DNA of 64,000 nt. Source: an uncultured Bacteroides sp. (lineage in GTDB: Bacteria > Bacteroidota > Bacteroidia > Cytophagales > Cyclobacteriaceae). Numbering within the stretch: position 1 is the stretch's first letter; each line of letters opens with the position of its first letter. The translations under genes and the position numbers were made by a program. Below the pieces are notes generated by a model. The model searched no databases and was not told where the DNA came from. It saw only the letters and a program-made list of their open reading frames with translations. Shown here piece by piece: positions 1 through 8,963 of the stretch. The stretch is taken from positions 124,001 to 188,000 of the forward strand of contig CABHOV010000025.1 in NCBI GenBank assembly GCA_902168185.1. Direction: 5' to 3'.

Positions 1-536
1 TGTCTGCTTTTGCAAACTTAGGATACTCAACACAATCAGAAAATATCAGTGGTTTATTTAAAACGAATACAGAGATGCAGGAGACACCTCAGATAGGCCC
101 TGATAAGTGGTATTCCTTTTCTTCGTTTGGTGTGACGCTAAGTGTTCCATTGTTCAGTGGTTTACAGAGAACATATCAAGTTCAACAAGCTAAACTTTCT
201 CTTCTGAAGATTCAGAACAACTATAATTCTTTAAAGCAAAATATAGATCTAAGCATTCAGCAAAATACAGTCACCTATAAAAACTCTATTGAGACATTAA
301 AGTCGCAGCAGGAAAATATGACACTCGCTGAAAAAGTTGCGCGTGTTACCAAGATCAAATATCAACAAGGTGTAGGCTCTAATATTGAAGTAACGGATGC
401 TGAGAGCAGCTTACGCGAAGCTCAAGTAAATTATTATAATGCTTTATACGATGCCATCATCGCGAAAGTAGATCTGGATAAAGCCTATGCTAAAATAGAT
501 CCTAGTCAGTACGTAGCAGCAGAACCCAAAAAATAG
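1..536 (+). CDS. Outer-membrane efflux protein, TolC family (3' part)
   Basis: The frame is open from base 3, so the gene begins before the window; the ATG at 75 is internal. The visible ~177 residues are the C-terminal half of a TolC-like outer-membrane efflux channel: a beta-strand segment (FGVTLSVPLFSG) followed by long amphipathic helices rich in Q, N and K, and the typical end pattern of TNIEVTDA-like text (here SNIEVTDAESSLREAQ) before a helix rich in Tyr and Ala. TolC trimers form the outer-membrane exit duct of tripartite pumps. The fusion-protein gene follows after 12 bases and the RND permease after that, so this is the first visible gene of an efflux operon. Substrate cannot be told from sequence. 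Confidence 0.9.
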   Translation, partial: SAFANLGYSTQSENISGLFKTNTEMQETPQIGPDKWYSFSSFGVTLSVPLFSGLQRTYQVQQAKLSLLKIQNNYNSLKQNIDLSIQQNTVTYKNSIETLKSQQENMTLAEKVARVTKIKYQQGVGSNIEVTDAESSLREAQVNYYNALYDAIIAKVDLDKAYAKIDPSQYVAAEPKK

Positions 537-548
537 TCATAACCCCAA

Positions 549-1697
549 ATGAAAAATAACCACTTTATGAAATCAACGATATATACTCATTTATCTGTCA
601 TCGTCATTGCGGGAATGCTGGCGGCATGTAGTGCGGCTACTCCGGATGATAAAAAAGCACAGCTTGATAAACTTAAGAAACAGGAGACAGAGATAACAAA
701 ACAAATTCAGCAGCTCGAAGCAGAGATTGCTAAAACAAATCCTGACTCTACAGTTTCAGCAAAAGCAAAAGAAGTATCGGTAACTGAACTTGCTCCTCGC
801 AAGTTTGATCATTATGTTCAGACACAAGGTAGCGTAGACGCTGAAGATAATATTCTGGTAAGTGCTAAATCTGCAGGTGTTGTTACTGCGGTATATGTTA
901 AAGAAGGGCAGCAAGTATCAAAAGGACAGGTACTGGCTCAAATCGATAATTCGGTAATCGCTCGAAATATAGAAGCACAGAAATCACAGTTAGAGTTAGC
1001 CGTATCTATTTTTAATCGTCAGAAGAATCTGTGGGATCAAAAAATCGGTACCGAAGTGCAATACCTGCAAGCGAAGACTAATAAAGAAAGTCTGGAGAAA
1101 CAGATTGAATCCCTCAATGAACAAAACGATATGACCCGCATTAAAGCGCCCATCGGCGGTACCGTTGATGAAGTTGTGGTAAAGATCGGTGAAAATATAG
1201 CACCTGGTATGCCAGCTGTTCGTGTCGTGAATACTTCCAACCTGAAACTTGTCGCTAATATTTCGGAAGCATATGTTACTCAAATTAAAAAAGGTAACAC
1301 CGCGATTATAGATATACCGGAATTGAAAAAGCAGATCACGGCGAAGGTAACATTCGTTGGGAAAACAATCGATCCGCTTTCACGCACATTCTCGGTTGAA
1401 GTTAAATTACCTTCTAACGGTGATCTTCGTCCAAACATGACGGGCATCCTGAAAGTAGTTTTTCACTCAGAACCATCTACCATCGTAGTACCGGTTAATA
1501 TAGTGCAAGACCTTAACAAGGAGAAAATTGTATTTGTGGTAGAAAGTAATGGTAAGCAAACGATAGCCCGTAAAAAGGTTGTAACCATTGAAGGTGTATA
1601 TGATAACCTTGCACAGGTAAAAGGTCTGAATGCAGGCGACAAAGTTGTGACCTTCGGATACCAAGGATTAAATGACGGTCAAGTAATTAAAATATAG
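549..1697 (+). CDS. RND efflux periplasmic adaptor (membrane fusion protein), lipoprotein
   Basis: A 382-residue HlyD/AcrA-type membrane fusion protein. The N-terminus is a lipoprotein signal with lipobox LAAC (Cys27), so the mature protein is probably lipid-anchored on the inner membrane. A coiled coil follows (about 33-62, DKKAQLDKLKKQETEITKQI), then a lipoyl-like half (AGVVTAVYVKEGQQVSKGQVLA), a second coiled coil (about 138-190) and the matching lipoyl half (IKAPIGGTVDEVVVKIGE), followed by beta-barrel and membrane-proximal parts. It links the RND pump to the TolC-like channel, both encoded next to it. A second possible start is Met7 (base 567). The extra N-terminal coiled coil before the first lipoyl half is common in Bacteroidota adaptors. 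Confidence 0.93.
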   Translation: MKNNHFMKSTIYTHLSVIVIAGMLAACSAATPDDKKAQLDKLKKQETEITKQIQQLEAEIAKTNPDSTVSAKAKEVSVTELAPRKFDHYVQTQGSVDAEDNILVSAKSAGVVTAVYVKEGQQVSKGQVLAQIDNSVIARNIEAQKSQLELAVSIFNRQKNLWDQKIGTEVQYLQAKTNKESLEKQIESLNEQNDMTRIKAPIGGTVDEVVVKIGENIAPGMPAVRVVNTSNLKLVANISEAYVTQIKKGNTAIIDIPELKKQITAKVTFVGKTIDPLSRTFSVEVKLPSNGDLRPNMTGILKVVFHSEPSTIVVPVNIVQDLNKEKIVFVVESNGKQTIARKKVVTIEGVYDNLAQVKGLNAGDKVVTFGYQGLNDGQVIKI

Positions 1698-1785
1698 TTA
1701 GATAAAGTTTAGAGTCTTGGTAGGGCATCTGGTTCGGAGGCATTACGAAAGCTCATGACATTACCCACAACTAACATTCAAATTT

Positions 1786-4700
1786 ATGCATGACATTGAC
1801 AAAGAATTTAAACCCACCAGTTGGTCGATCGATAACAAGGTAGCGATTTACGTTGCTACCGTTATTATCTGCCTGGCTGGGATCATGACGTATAACAGTC
1901 TGCCAAAGGAAAATTTTCCAGAGGTAGTGTTTCCACAGATATATGTAGCTACTGTATATCCCGGTGCTCCTGAAGATATAGAGAACCTGATTTCCAAACA
2001 GATTGAGAAGCAGGTAAAATCTATAGCCGGTGTTAAGAAAATAACCAGTAATTCACTTCAGAACTTCTCTAACGTAATCATCGAATTTGAAACAGATGTT
2101 GAAGTGAAAGAAGCCAAGCGTGAAGTGCAGGAAGCCGTTGATAAAGCGAAGAAAGATCTTCCGACTGATCTGGATGATGATCCACAAGTAGTGGACGTTG
2201 ATATTTCAGAAGTTCCGATCATGAATATAAATCTTTCCGGTGACTACGATTTGCAAACATTGAAAAAATATGCTGAGCAAATGCAGGACCGGATTGAGTC
2301 CCTTAAAGAAATCCGCAGGGTAGATATCGTGGGCGCGCTTGATCGCGAGATCCAGGTAAACGTTGACCTATATAAATCAGCACAAGCAGGGGTAAGTCTT
2401 ACCGATATTTCAACAGCTATAAAATCAGAAAACGTAATTATAGCAGGTGGACAACTTTCGGTTGACGGGATGAAACGTTCCATGAGTGTGAACGGAGAAT
2501 TCATTTCTGCCGAGCAGATGGGCGGTATTGTTATTGGTGGTACAAAAGGCGGCAAAGTATACTTAAGAGATGTTGCCGATGTAAGTGATACTCACAAAGA
2601 GCAAGAGAGCTTTGCGCGTTTGGACGAGAAAAATGTGGTAACCTTAAACGTTGTAAAACGTGGTGGTGAAAACTTGATTCTTGCTTCTGACCAGATCAAT
2701 GAGATCGTTAAGGAATATGAAAATGGTATTCTACCCAGTGGATTAAAAGTTACGATCACGGCCGATCAATCGGACAATACACGTATGACGTTGCACGATT
2801 TGATCAACACGATCATTATTGGTTTCGTACTGGTAACTATAATTCTCATGTTCTTCATGGGTGCAACCAATGCGATCTTCGTAGGATTGTCCGTTCCACT
2901 TTCCAGCTTCATTGCGTTCCTCACCTTCCCTACATTAGGATTTACACTGAACATGATGACGCTGTTTTCTTTCCTGCTCGCATTAGGTATAGTTGTGGAT
3001 GATGCGATCGTGGTAATTGAAAATACACACCGTGTATTTGATAATGGTAAAGTGCCAATTCGTAAAGCAGCGAAGATTGCTGCCGGCGAAGTATTCATGC
3101 CTGTGTTATCAGGTACATTAGTAGTGCTTGCTCCATTTGTGCCGTTGGCTTTCTGGCCAGGTGTTATCGGTAAATTTATGTTTTACCTTCCTGTTACCCT
3201 TATCGTTGCATTGCTTGCTTCACTTGTTGTAGCCTATATAATGAACCCTGTGTTCGCTGCAGACTTCATGAAGCGACACGATCACGATCATGACAACCAA
3301 CCGAAGTTTACCAAGGGCTATAAGATATCAGCTGTTGTTTTTCTGGCCATTGCACTGTTGTTCTATGTAACAGGTTCTTTCGGTATGGGTAACTTTACCA
3401 TATTCATTTTTGGTATATATTCATTACACCGTTTTGTATTGGAAAGAGTTATATCTGGTTTCCAAACAAAAGCATGGCCTTCTGTACAACGCGGATATGG
3501 CAAATGGATTACATGGTGTCTTGAAAGCTGGAGACCATATGGTGTAGTAGGCGGTGTAGTTGCATTGTTTATATTCTCTATAATCTTTACAGGAATTCGT
3601 AAACCTCCTGTTGTATTCTTCCCGCAAGGTGATCCTAACTTTATATTCGCCTATGTACGTATGCCAATTGGTACTGATCAAACAGTCACCGATTCGATTA
3701 CCAACATTGTAGAAGACCGCGTTATTAAAGTGATCGGAAAAGATACAACGATGGTTGAGTCGATTATATCCAACGTGTCGGTAGGTGCAGCGGAAGATCA
3801 ATTCTCCGGAACGCAGGCGCAGCCACATTTAGGAAAAGTTACCGTTGCGTTTGTTGATTTTGCAAAACGTGATGGACGCTCTTCAAAAGATTATCTTGAT
3901 AAAATTCGCGAGGCTGTAAAAGGTATTAAAGGTGCTGAGATCTCTGTTAACCAGGAGCAAGGTGGCCCGCCAACCGGTAAGCCAATCAACATTGAAATTG
4001 CGGCGGATAATTTCGATTTGCTGGTTTCTACTGCTGATCGTACAAAACGTTATCTTGATTCCTTGCAGGTTCCAGGTGTAGAAGAATTGAAGTCAGATTT
4101 TCAAAGTGATAAACCTGAAATCGTAATCAAGATCGATCGTGAAAAAGCAAATCGCGAAGGTATATCAACAGGACAGATCGGTAGCATCCTAAATACTGCA
4201 ATCTATGGTGAAGAAGTTTCCAGGTTCCGTGATGAGAATGATGATTATCCGATCGAGTTGCGCATAAAAGAAAATCAGCGAAATGATATCAATACCCTGA
4301 TGAACCTTCCGGTTACGTATCGCGATATGGCTAGCGGAGGAGTTGTACGTCAGGTGCCGTTATCATCTTTTGCAGCGATAGAATACTCGAACAGTTATGC
4401 AGGGATAAAACGTATTGATCAGAAACGTGTCATAACGTTGTCATCAAATGTACTGAGCGACTATAATGAAAACGAAGTTGTAGCCGATATACAAAACCGG
4501 TTAAAGTCAATTTCGATACCAGACGAAGTAACAGTTAAGATGACAGGTGCACAGGAAGATCAGGCAGAGACGTCAGCGTTCCTGGGTGTAGCAGGACTGG
4601 TAGCCCTGGGGTTGATCTTTATGATTCTTGTAATCCAGTTTAACTCCGTAAGCAAGCCACTCATCATTCTGATGGAAATTATATTCAGCGTGATTGGTGT

Positions 4701-5193
4701 ATTACTAGGTTTCTCATTATTCAGAATGGAGATATCCATAGTTATGTCGGGTGTCGGTATAATGGCATTGGCAGGTATCGTGGTTCGTAACGGTATATTG
4801 TTGGTGGAGTTTACAGATCTCCTTATATCACAAGGTGTAGAACTGAAAGAAGCCATCATCGAAGCAGCAAGAACCAGGATGACACCTGTACTATTGACAG
4901 CCATGGCGGCTACATTAGGACTTATACCGTTGGCGGTTGGATTGAACATCGACTTCGTAACGTTGTTCACGGAATTCAATCCACATATATTCTTTGGAGG
5001 TGATAACGTTGCTTTCTGGGGACCTCTGTCATGGACGATGATCTTTGGTTTGATCTTCGGTACATTCCTCACATTGTTCCTGGTGCCAGTGATGTATCTG
5101 CTGGTAGCCAAGTTGAAATCCAAAGTTTATAAGGACAAGAAAGAAGAAGTACATGGTGGTGAAACTTCAGACGGAGCGATTGCTACCGTATAA
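1786..5193 (+). CDS. RND efflux permease (AcrB/HAE1-like)
   Basis: 1135 residues, the usual length range for a hydrophobe/amphiphile-efflux RND pump. A first transmembrane helix near residues 16-38 is followed by a large porter domain, a block of helices (about 340-500, with the LALGIVVDDAIVVIEN signature of the proton-relay helix region), a second porter domain and a second helix block near the C-terminus (GIMALAGIVVRNGILLVEF, repeating the internal symmetry). A cytoplasmic loop carries a His/Asp run (residues 498-504). It is the proton-driven component of the pump encoded with the two upstream genes; the 88-base gap to the adaptor gene is compatible with one transcript. Drug, metal or lipid specificity is not evident; the short His run alone does not make it a metal pump. 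Confidence 0.93.
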   Translation: MHDIDKEFKPTSWSIDNKVAIYVATVIICLAGIMTYNSLPKENFPEVVFPQIYVATVYPGAPEDIENLISKQIEKQVKSIAGVKKITSNSLQNFSNVIIEFETDVEVKEAKREVQEAVDKAKKDLPTDLDDDPQVVDVDISEVPIMNINLSGDYDLQTLKKYAEQMQDRIESLKEIRRVDIVGALDREIQVNVDLYKSAQAGVSLTDISTAIKSENVIIAGGQLSVDGMKRSMSVNGEFISAEQMGGIVIGGTKGGKVYLRDVADVSDTHKEQESFARLDEKNVVTLNVVKRGGENLILASDQINEIVKEYENGILPSGLKVTITADQSDNTRMTLHDLINTIIIGFVLVTIILMFFMGATNAIFVGLSVPLSSFIAFLTFPTLGFTLNMMTLFSFLLALGIVVDDAIVVIENTHRVFDNGKVPIRKAAKIAAGEVFMPVLSGTLVVLAPFVPLAFWPGVIGKFMFYLPVTLIVALLASLVVAYIMNPVFAADFMKRHDHDHDNQPKFTKGYKISAVVFLAIALLFYVTGSFGMGNFTIFIFGIYSLHRFVLERVISGFQTKAWPSVQRGYGKWITWCLESWRPYGVVGGVVALFIFSIIFTGIRKPPVVFFPQGDPNFIFAYVRMPIGTDQTVTDSITNIVEDRVIKVIGKDTTMVESIISNVSVGAAEDQFSGTQAQPHLGKVTVAFVDFAKRDGRSSKDYLDKIREAVKGIKGAEISVNQEQGGPPTGKPINIEIAADNFDLLVSTADRTKRYLDSLQVPGVEELKSDFQSDKPEIVIKIDREKANREGISTGQIGSILNTAIYGEEVSRFRDENDDYPIELRIKENQRNDINTLMNLPVTYRDMASGGVVRQVPLSSFAAIEYSNSYAGIKRIDQKRVITLSSNVLSDYNENEVVADIQNRLKSISIPDEVTVKMTGAQEDQAETSAFLGVAGLVALGLIFMILVIQFNSVSKPLIILMEIIFSVIGVLLGFSLFRMEISIVMSGVGIMALAGIVVRNGILLVEFTDLLISQGVELKEAIIEAARTRMTPVLLTAMAATLGLIPLAVGLNIDFVTLFTEFNPHIFFGGDNVAFWGPLSWTMIFGLIFGTFLTLFLVPVMYLLVAKLKSKVYKDKKEEVHGGETSDGAIATV

Positions 5194-5208
5194 AGTATAA
5201 ACGGGGAA

Positions 5209-5272
5209 TTAATCGTTAGCCGCGACAGGTAAATAGGTTCAGTTTGGTTTTTTTGATGCGGCTAACGATTAA
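5209..5272. repeat. Perfect 15-bp inverted repeat with 34-base loop
   Basis: TTAATCGTTAGCCGC at 5209-5223 is matched exactly by its reverse complement at 5258-5272. The T-run lies in the loop (5248-5254), not after the stem, so it is not a standard intrinsic terminator. It sits 16 bases after the RND permease stop and may stabilise the 3' end of that mRNA. Confidence 0.7.
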
Positions 5273-5302
5273 CTTTCTGTAACCAGAAACTAAAAATTGA
5301 AG

Positions 5303-5335
5303 AAAGTCGTCTATACATGTAGACGACTTTTTTTA
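5303..5335 (+). terminator. Intrinsic terminator after the RND operon
   Basis: An 11-bp perfect stem (AAAGTCGTCTA at 5303-5313 and its complement at 5320-5330) with a 6-base loop is followed by TTTTT. It ends immediately before the first possible ATG (5338) of the next gene on the same strand. Confidence 0.88.
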
Positions 5336-5337
5336 TT

Positions 5338-6588
5338 ATGAGATCTCGCATGACGACTTTGATATTCTTTGGATTACTCTTTCTGGTAATAGATTACTAT
5401 GTATTTCAAGCGATAAAAATTGTAAGTGAAGACTGGAGTCCGGTTTCGAAAAATATAGTTCGGATTGGCTTCTGGGTTCCTACCGTGTTAAGTATAGGAG
5501 CACTTCTTTGGTGGACACTTGGTGATCCATACCAGGTAAGTGCCGGTACCCGTAATTGGATCCTTACCGGGCTCGTTGCTATGTACTTTTCAAAAGTATT
5601 TGCTGTAGTCGTTCTGTTTATAGATGATTTATACAGAGGTGTGCGATGGCTGGTGAGCTTCTTTTACAAAGGACCATCGGGTGATTTGCCAGGAGAAGCT
5701 ATAACGCGCTCGGAGTTTTTATCAAAGACTGCGCTCGTAGCGGCAGCCGTTCCGTTTGGCACCATGGTATATGGTGTAGTTTCCGGTGCGCATGATTACC
5801 GCGTAAGAAAGAAAACTATATATCTTCCGAATCTTCCAAAGGCGTTTGATGGTGTAAAGATCGGACAACTCTCGGATATCCACTCCGGAAGTTTCTTTAA
5901 CAAGACTGCCGTAAAGGGTGGAATTGAAATGATGTTGAATGAAAAGCCAGATATACTCTTCTTTACAGGTGACCTGGTAAACAACGAATCTGCCGAAGTA
6001 AAAGATTACATCGACATCTTCAATAAACTGAAAGCACCTTTGGGAGTATTCTCGGTAACGGGTAATCACGACTATGGCGACTATCACCAATGGCCATCAC
6101 TTCAGGCGAAGCAAAAGAATTTTAAGGATCTTATAGAAGCGCATCGTTTGCTCGGATTTAACCTGCTAATGAATGAACATAAATTTATAGAGACGGGAGG
6201 AGAGAAGCTGGCGATTCTGGGTATAGAGAATTGGGGAGGAGGAAGATTTGCCAAGTATGGTAAACTCGATCAGGCCTATGCCGGAACGGAAGATGCGCCT
6301 GTAAAACTTTTACTTTCACATGATCCAAGTCACTGGGATGCGCAGGTTCGTCCGTTGTATCCGGATATAGATATAGCATTCGCAGGGCACACGCATGGTT
6401 TTCAATTTGGCATCGAGCTCGGGAATATAAAGTGGAGTCCTTCGCAATATGCTTACAAGCAATGGGCAGGACTATACCAGGAAGGATCTCAATACCTGTA
6501 TGTCAATCGTGGTTTTGGATATTTAGGATATCCTGGAAGAATTGGAATGCCGCCGGAGTTGACGATCATAGAACTGAAACGTTCCTGA
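5338..6588 (+). CDS. Membrane-anchored metallophosphoesterase (YkuE/YaeI-like)
   Basis: 416 residues. Three hydrophobic helices (about 7-27, 45-62, 74-95) and a further hydrophobic stretch near 132-148 precede a calcineurin-like phosphoesterase domain. All five metal-binding blocks are present in order: D180-x-H182 (LSDIHSG), FTGDL, TGNHDYGD, LLSHDP and FAGHTHG. Related proteins act on phosphodiester or pyrophosphate bonds such as UDP-diacylglucosamine or phospholipid head groups; the substrate here is unknown. The ATG at 5338 lies directly behind a terminator T-tract and a second ATG is at 5350 (MTTLIFF); neither has a clear ribosome-binding site. Confidence 0.88.
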   Translation: MRSRMTTLIFFGLLFLVIDYYVFQAIKIVSEDWSPVSKNIVRIGFWVPTVLSIGALLWWTLGDPYQVSAGTRNWILTGLVAMYFSKVFAVVVLFIDDLYRGVRWLVSFFYKGPSGDLPGEAITRSEFLSKTALVAAAVPFGTMVYGVVSGAHDYRVRKKTIYLPNLPKAFDGVKIGQLSDIHSGSFFNKTAVKGGIEMMLNEKPDILFFTGDLVNNESAEVKDYIDIFNKLKAPLGVFSVTGNHDYGDYHQWPSLQAKQKNFKDLIEAHRLLGFNLLMNEHKFIETGGEKLAILGIENWGGGRFAKYGKLDQAYAGTEDAPVKLLLSHDPSHWDAQVRPLYPDIDIAFAGHTHGFQFGIELGNIKWSPSQYAYKQWAGLYQEGSQYLYVNRGFGYLGYPGRIGMPPELTIIELKRS

Positions 6589-6615
6589 TCATGACATATA
6601 GTATAGATAAGCAAA

Positions 6616-7266
6616 TTAATTTTCCGAGATGCTGTTGTGTCTCCAGAAGTTGATAATCTTTTCTATATCCAATGTGAATTCGCTGGTGTGTGCGCCGCTT
6701 AATCCTTCCTCAAGATTTTGCATAGTGCCATCCTTAACGGCATTGTAAATCATGCTTGCGAAATGACCCGAGCCACTACGCCCGCAATACAGGTAGCCAC
6801 CCTGAGCAGCAATATCGTTAAACAGTGATTCACAGAAGTTAAGCGCAAACCGGTTGCCACCGATCGTTATGCGAACATCCGATGCCGCCCGGTGTATATC
6901 TCCAATAATTCCACAATCGAGATAGTCAATCTGCATACCTTGTAATTCTTGTCCCCTGCGGATCGTATCTTTATAGAACGAATTACTGCCATCGATTATA
7001 ATATCGCTCACGGAAAGATATCCCGAAAGGTTGGCTAGTGTTTCATCCATCCGGTCACCCGCAGAAATCATCATCCAGATCACTCGCTTTGTAGAAAGGC
7101 TTTCAACAAAATCTTTTAGCGACTTCGCCGTTGATATACCTTTGCGATGAATGTCTTGCAAAACATCTTCGTTGTGATCATATACAACAACCTCGTATCC
7201 TTTCGAGTGTAGTGACAGCGCAAGATTAAATCCCGTTTCTTCGAGACCGATCAATCCAATTTGCAT
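6616..7266 (-). CDS. Truncated, degenerate 6-phosphogluconate dehydrogenase-like protein
   Basis: 216 residues that align by eye with the NAD(P) domain and the first helices of the short (GntZ/YqeC-type, about 300 aa) 6-phosphogluconate dehydrogenases. The enzyme normally oxidises and decarboxylates 6-phosphogluconate to ribulose 5-phosphate. Several hallmark residues are changed: the nucleotide-binding GxGxxG reads GLEETG (Gly9 to Glu), the substrate-loop SGG of LDxGxSGG reads IGD (121-124), and the catalytic Lys and nearby His of GHFxKMxHN are Ser171 and Tyr174; Asn175 remains. The chain stops just after the FWRHNSIS segment, about 75-80 residues short, with only 27 bases left before the converging neighbour. 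The gluconokinase gene lies upstream on the same strand. It is probably catalytically dead, either a regulator/pseudoenzyme or a decaying gene. Confidence 0.75.
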   Translation of the reverse strand: MQIGLIGLEETGFNLALSLHSKGYEVVVYDHNEDVLQDIHRKGISTAKSLKDFVESLSTKRVIWMMISAGDRMDETLANLSGYLSVSDIIIDGSNSFYKDTIRRGQELQGMQIDYLDCGIIGDIHRAASDVRITIGGNRFALNFCESLFNDIAAQGGYLYCGRSGSGHFASMIYNAVKDGTMQNLEEGLSGAHTSEFTLDIEKIINFWRHNSISEN

Positions 7267-7319
7267 ACTTGATATAGATGACGTTGAAAGTTAAGATGTA
7301 TAGTTCATCTCCTGAAATT

Positions 7320-8828
7320 CTATTGAAGCACCGATGTTCTCATGTCGGATACTATACTCATATTGAGAAGCAAAGTATTCGTAAGATTCCGGAACAACGG
7401 AAAAATGCGTTCTTTATATACCTGGTGATTTGCTAAATCCGGTGTAAAGACACGCACCTGATCCTGCTTAAATGAATTATAGTCGGGTAGCGATTCTAAT
7501 TTCTTGATCGCCATATAGGCTGCACCAATGGCAGAAGCGTCATCCGTGTTGGTAAGGCCTATAGGTTTACCAAAAATATCGGCCAGCAATTGCACCCAGC
7601 GCTCCGAACGAACAAACCCTCCACTTACATTTACCTGTTGTATAACTAATCCCGATTCTTCCAGACATTGACTGATATGATATAGAGAAAGTGTAATGCC
7701 TTCGAGCACAGCACGTGTGAAATATGCTTGTGTGTGGTGCGCGGTAATACCAAAGAACACTCCGGAGGTCTCACTGTTCCACAACGGGGCACGTTCACCT
7801 AATATATAGGGCAGAAAGATTAATCCATCCGAACCGGCTTTGACAAGATCTATATCTTTAAGAACATCATCGTAATCAGAAGGAGACGCAAGTTCTTTTT
7901 TCAGGAAATTCAACATATACCATTTGAGTGCTACACCACCATTGTTAATCGGTCCACCGGAGATAAAAGTATTTTCATCCAGTCGGTAGTTGAAGGTCAT
8001 GGCGCCATAATTAAAAGTTGGTTTCGTACTGGCAACACGAATCGCTCCGCTCGTGCCGATGGTCAATGCGGCGATGCCCGGGTCAACGGCCTGGCTACCC
8101 ACATTGGCACAGCAACCATCGCTGGCCCCAATGATAAAGGGTATATCCGTTGGTAAGCCGGTAATTTTGGAAGTCTCTTCTGTCAGTGTACTACGTTGAA
8201 ACGTTGTGCCGACAGGTGTTGAAAGTTTTGATTCGGATATTTCACATACTTGTAGAGCCTGTTCACTCCAGGTAAGTTTTTCAATATCGAATAAACCGGT
8301 TGCCGATGCAATGGAATGATCGATCTCGTAGGTACCAAAAAGCTTGAACCAGATATACTCTTTAATAGATATATACTTTGAAGCAGCTGCGTAGATTTCA
8401 GGAGCATGTTCTCGTAACCATATAATTTTACACAGTGGAGACATGGCATGAACTGGGGTTCCGGATTGCTTATATAAGGTTTCACCAAGCGCAGAATTTT
8501 TAATCCGGTCGGCTATCGAAGCGCTCCGGTTATCCGCCCAGGTAATCATGTTCATAAGTGGATTCCCCTGCGTATCAACCGGGATGAAACTATGCATGGC
8601 ACTGCTAAGAGCAACTCCCTGCGGAGTTTGCTGCAGTGCTGTTATGGATCGAAGTATACATTTCAGAAAAGCCTGCCAGATGATCTCCGGTGCCTGTTCG
8701 CTATATCCAGGTTGAGTTGACAGCGTGGGGTAAGCAACCTGTTCGGTATATATCGCTTTCCCGTTGTAGTCAACCGCTACTGCCTTTGTGCTTCCTGTTC
8801 CGATGTCTATACCGAGCATGTACTTCAT
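7320..8828 (-). CDS. gntK: Gluconokinase, FGGY family
   Basis: 502 residues from the ATG at 8828 (MKYMLGIDIG). The longer frame reaching 8921 is rejected because it would run through a terminator hairpin and adds a non-conserved tail. It is an FGGY sugar kinase: N-terminal phosphate-binding loop DIGTGSTKAV, hinge motif GTSGAIR, and C-terminal VSGGFVRSERWVQLLADIFGKP. The text SSAMHS, ITWADNR, GTPVHAMSPLCKI, SDGCCANVG and GGPINNGG fits the FGGY gluconokinases of the Bacillus GntK type rather than xylulokinases. The reaction is D-gluconate plus ATP to 6-phosphogluconate in the cytoplasm. The 6PGDH-like gene follows 53 bases downstream, mirroring gnt operons, but no gluconate permease is in the window. 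Confidence 0.87.
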   Translation of the reverse strand: MKYMLGIDIGTGSTKAVAVDYNGKAIYTEQVAYPTLSTQPGYSEQAPEIIWQAFLKCILRSITALQQTPQGVALSSAMHSFIPVDTQGNPLMNMITWADNRSASIADRIKNSALGETLYKQSGTPVHAMSPLCKIIWLREHAPEIYAAASKYISIKEYIWFKLFGTYEIDHSIASATGLFDIEKLTWSEQALQVCEISESKLSTPVGTTFQRSTLTEETSKITGLPTDIPFIIGASDGCCANVGSQAVDPGIAALTIGTSGAIRVASTKPTFNYGAMTFNYRLDENTFISGGPINNGGVALKWYMLNFLKKELASPSDYDDVLKDIDLVKAGSDGLIFLPYILGERAPLWNSETSGVFFGITAHHTQAYFTRAVLEGITLSLYHISQCLEESGLVIQQVNVSGGFVRSERWVQLLADIFGKPIGLTNTDDASAIGAAYMAIKKLESLPDYNSFKQDQVRVFTPDLANHQVYKERIFPLFRNLTNTLLLNMSIVSDMRTSVLQ

Positions 8829-8902
8829 AGCAAAATCAAAAGTCCAAATTACAAATTCCAGCGTGAAGTACGGACGCAAACAAGATAATCGAATCGGAAA
8901 AG

Positions 8903-8941
8903 TGTGAAAATAAAAAGGCATCCGAGGTAATCGGATGCCTT
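8903..8941 (-). terminator. Intrinsic terminator after the DoxX gene
   Basis: Perfect 11-bp stem AAGGCATCCGA (8915-8925) with its complement at 8931-8941 and a 5-base loop. On the minus strand the stem is followed by TTTTTATTTT. It serves the DoxX gene and excludes an upstream extension of the gluconokinase frame. Confidence 0.88.
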
Positions 8942-8963
8942 CGGTTTAGGTTAGGAGAATGCT

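Noticed and set aside
3268-3297. His/Asp-rich loop in the RND permease as evidence for a metal pump
   Set aside because: Short cytoplasmic His runs are common in Bacteroidota RND pumps of HAE1 type; no heavy-metal-RND signature was seen.
4560-5123. 187-residue antisense frame inside the RND permease gene
   Set aside because: Composition (many Asn, Ile, Thr, Pro) reflects the reverse complement of transmembrane-coding DNA; the sense gene is unmistakable.
8829-8921. N-terminal extension of the gluconokinase frame
   Set aside because: It overlaps the terminator hairpin of the DoxX gene and precedes the conserved kinase start MKYMLGIDIG.
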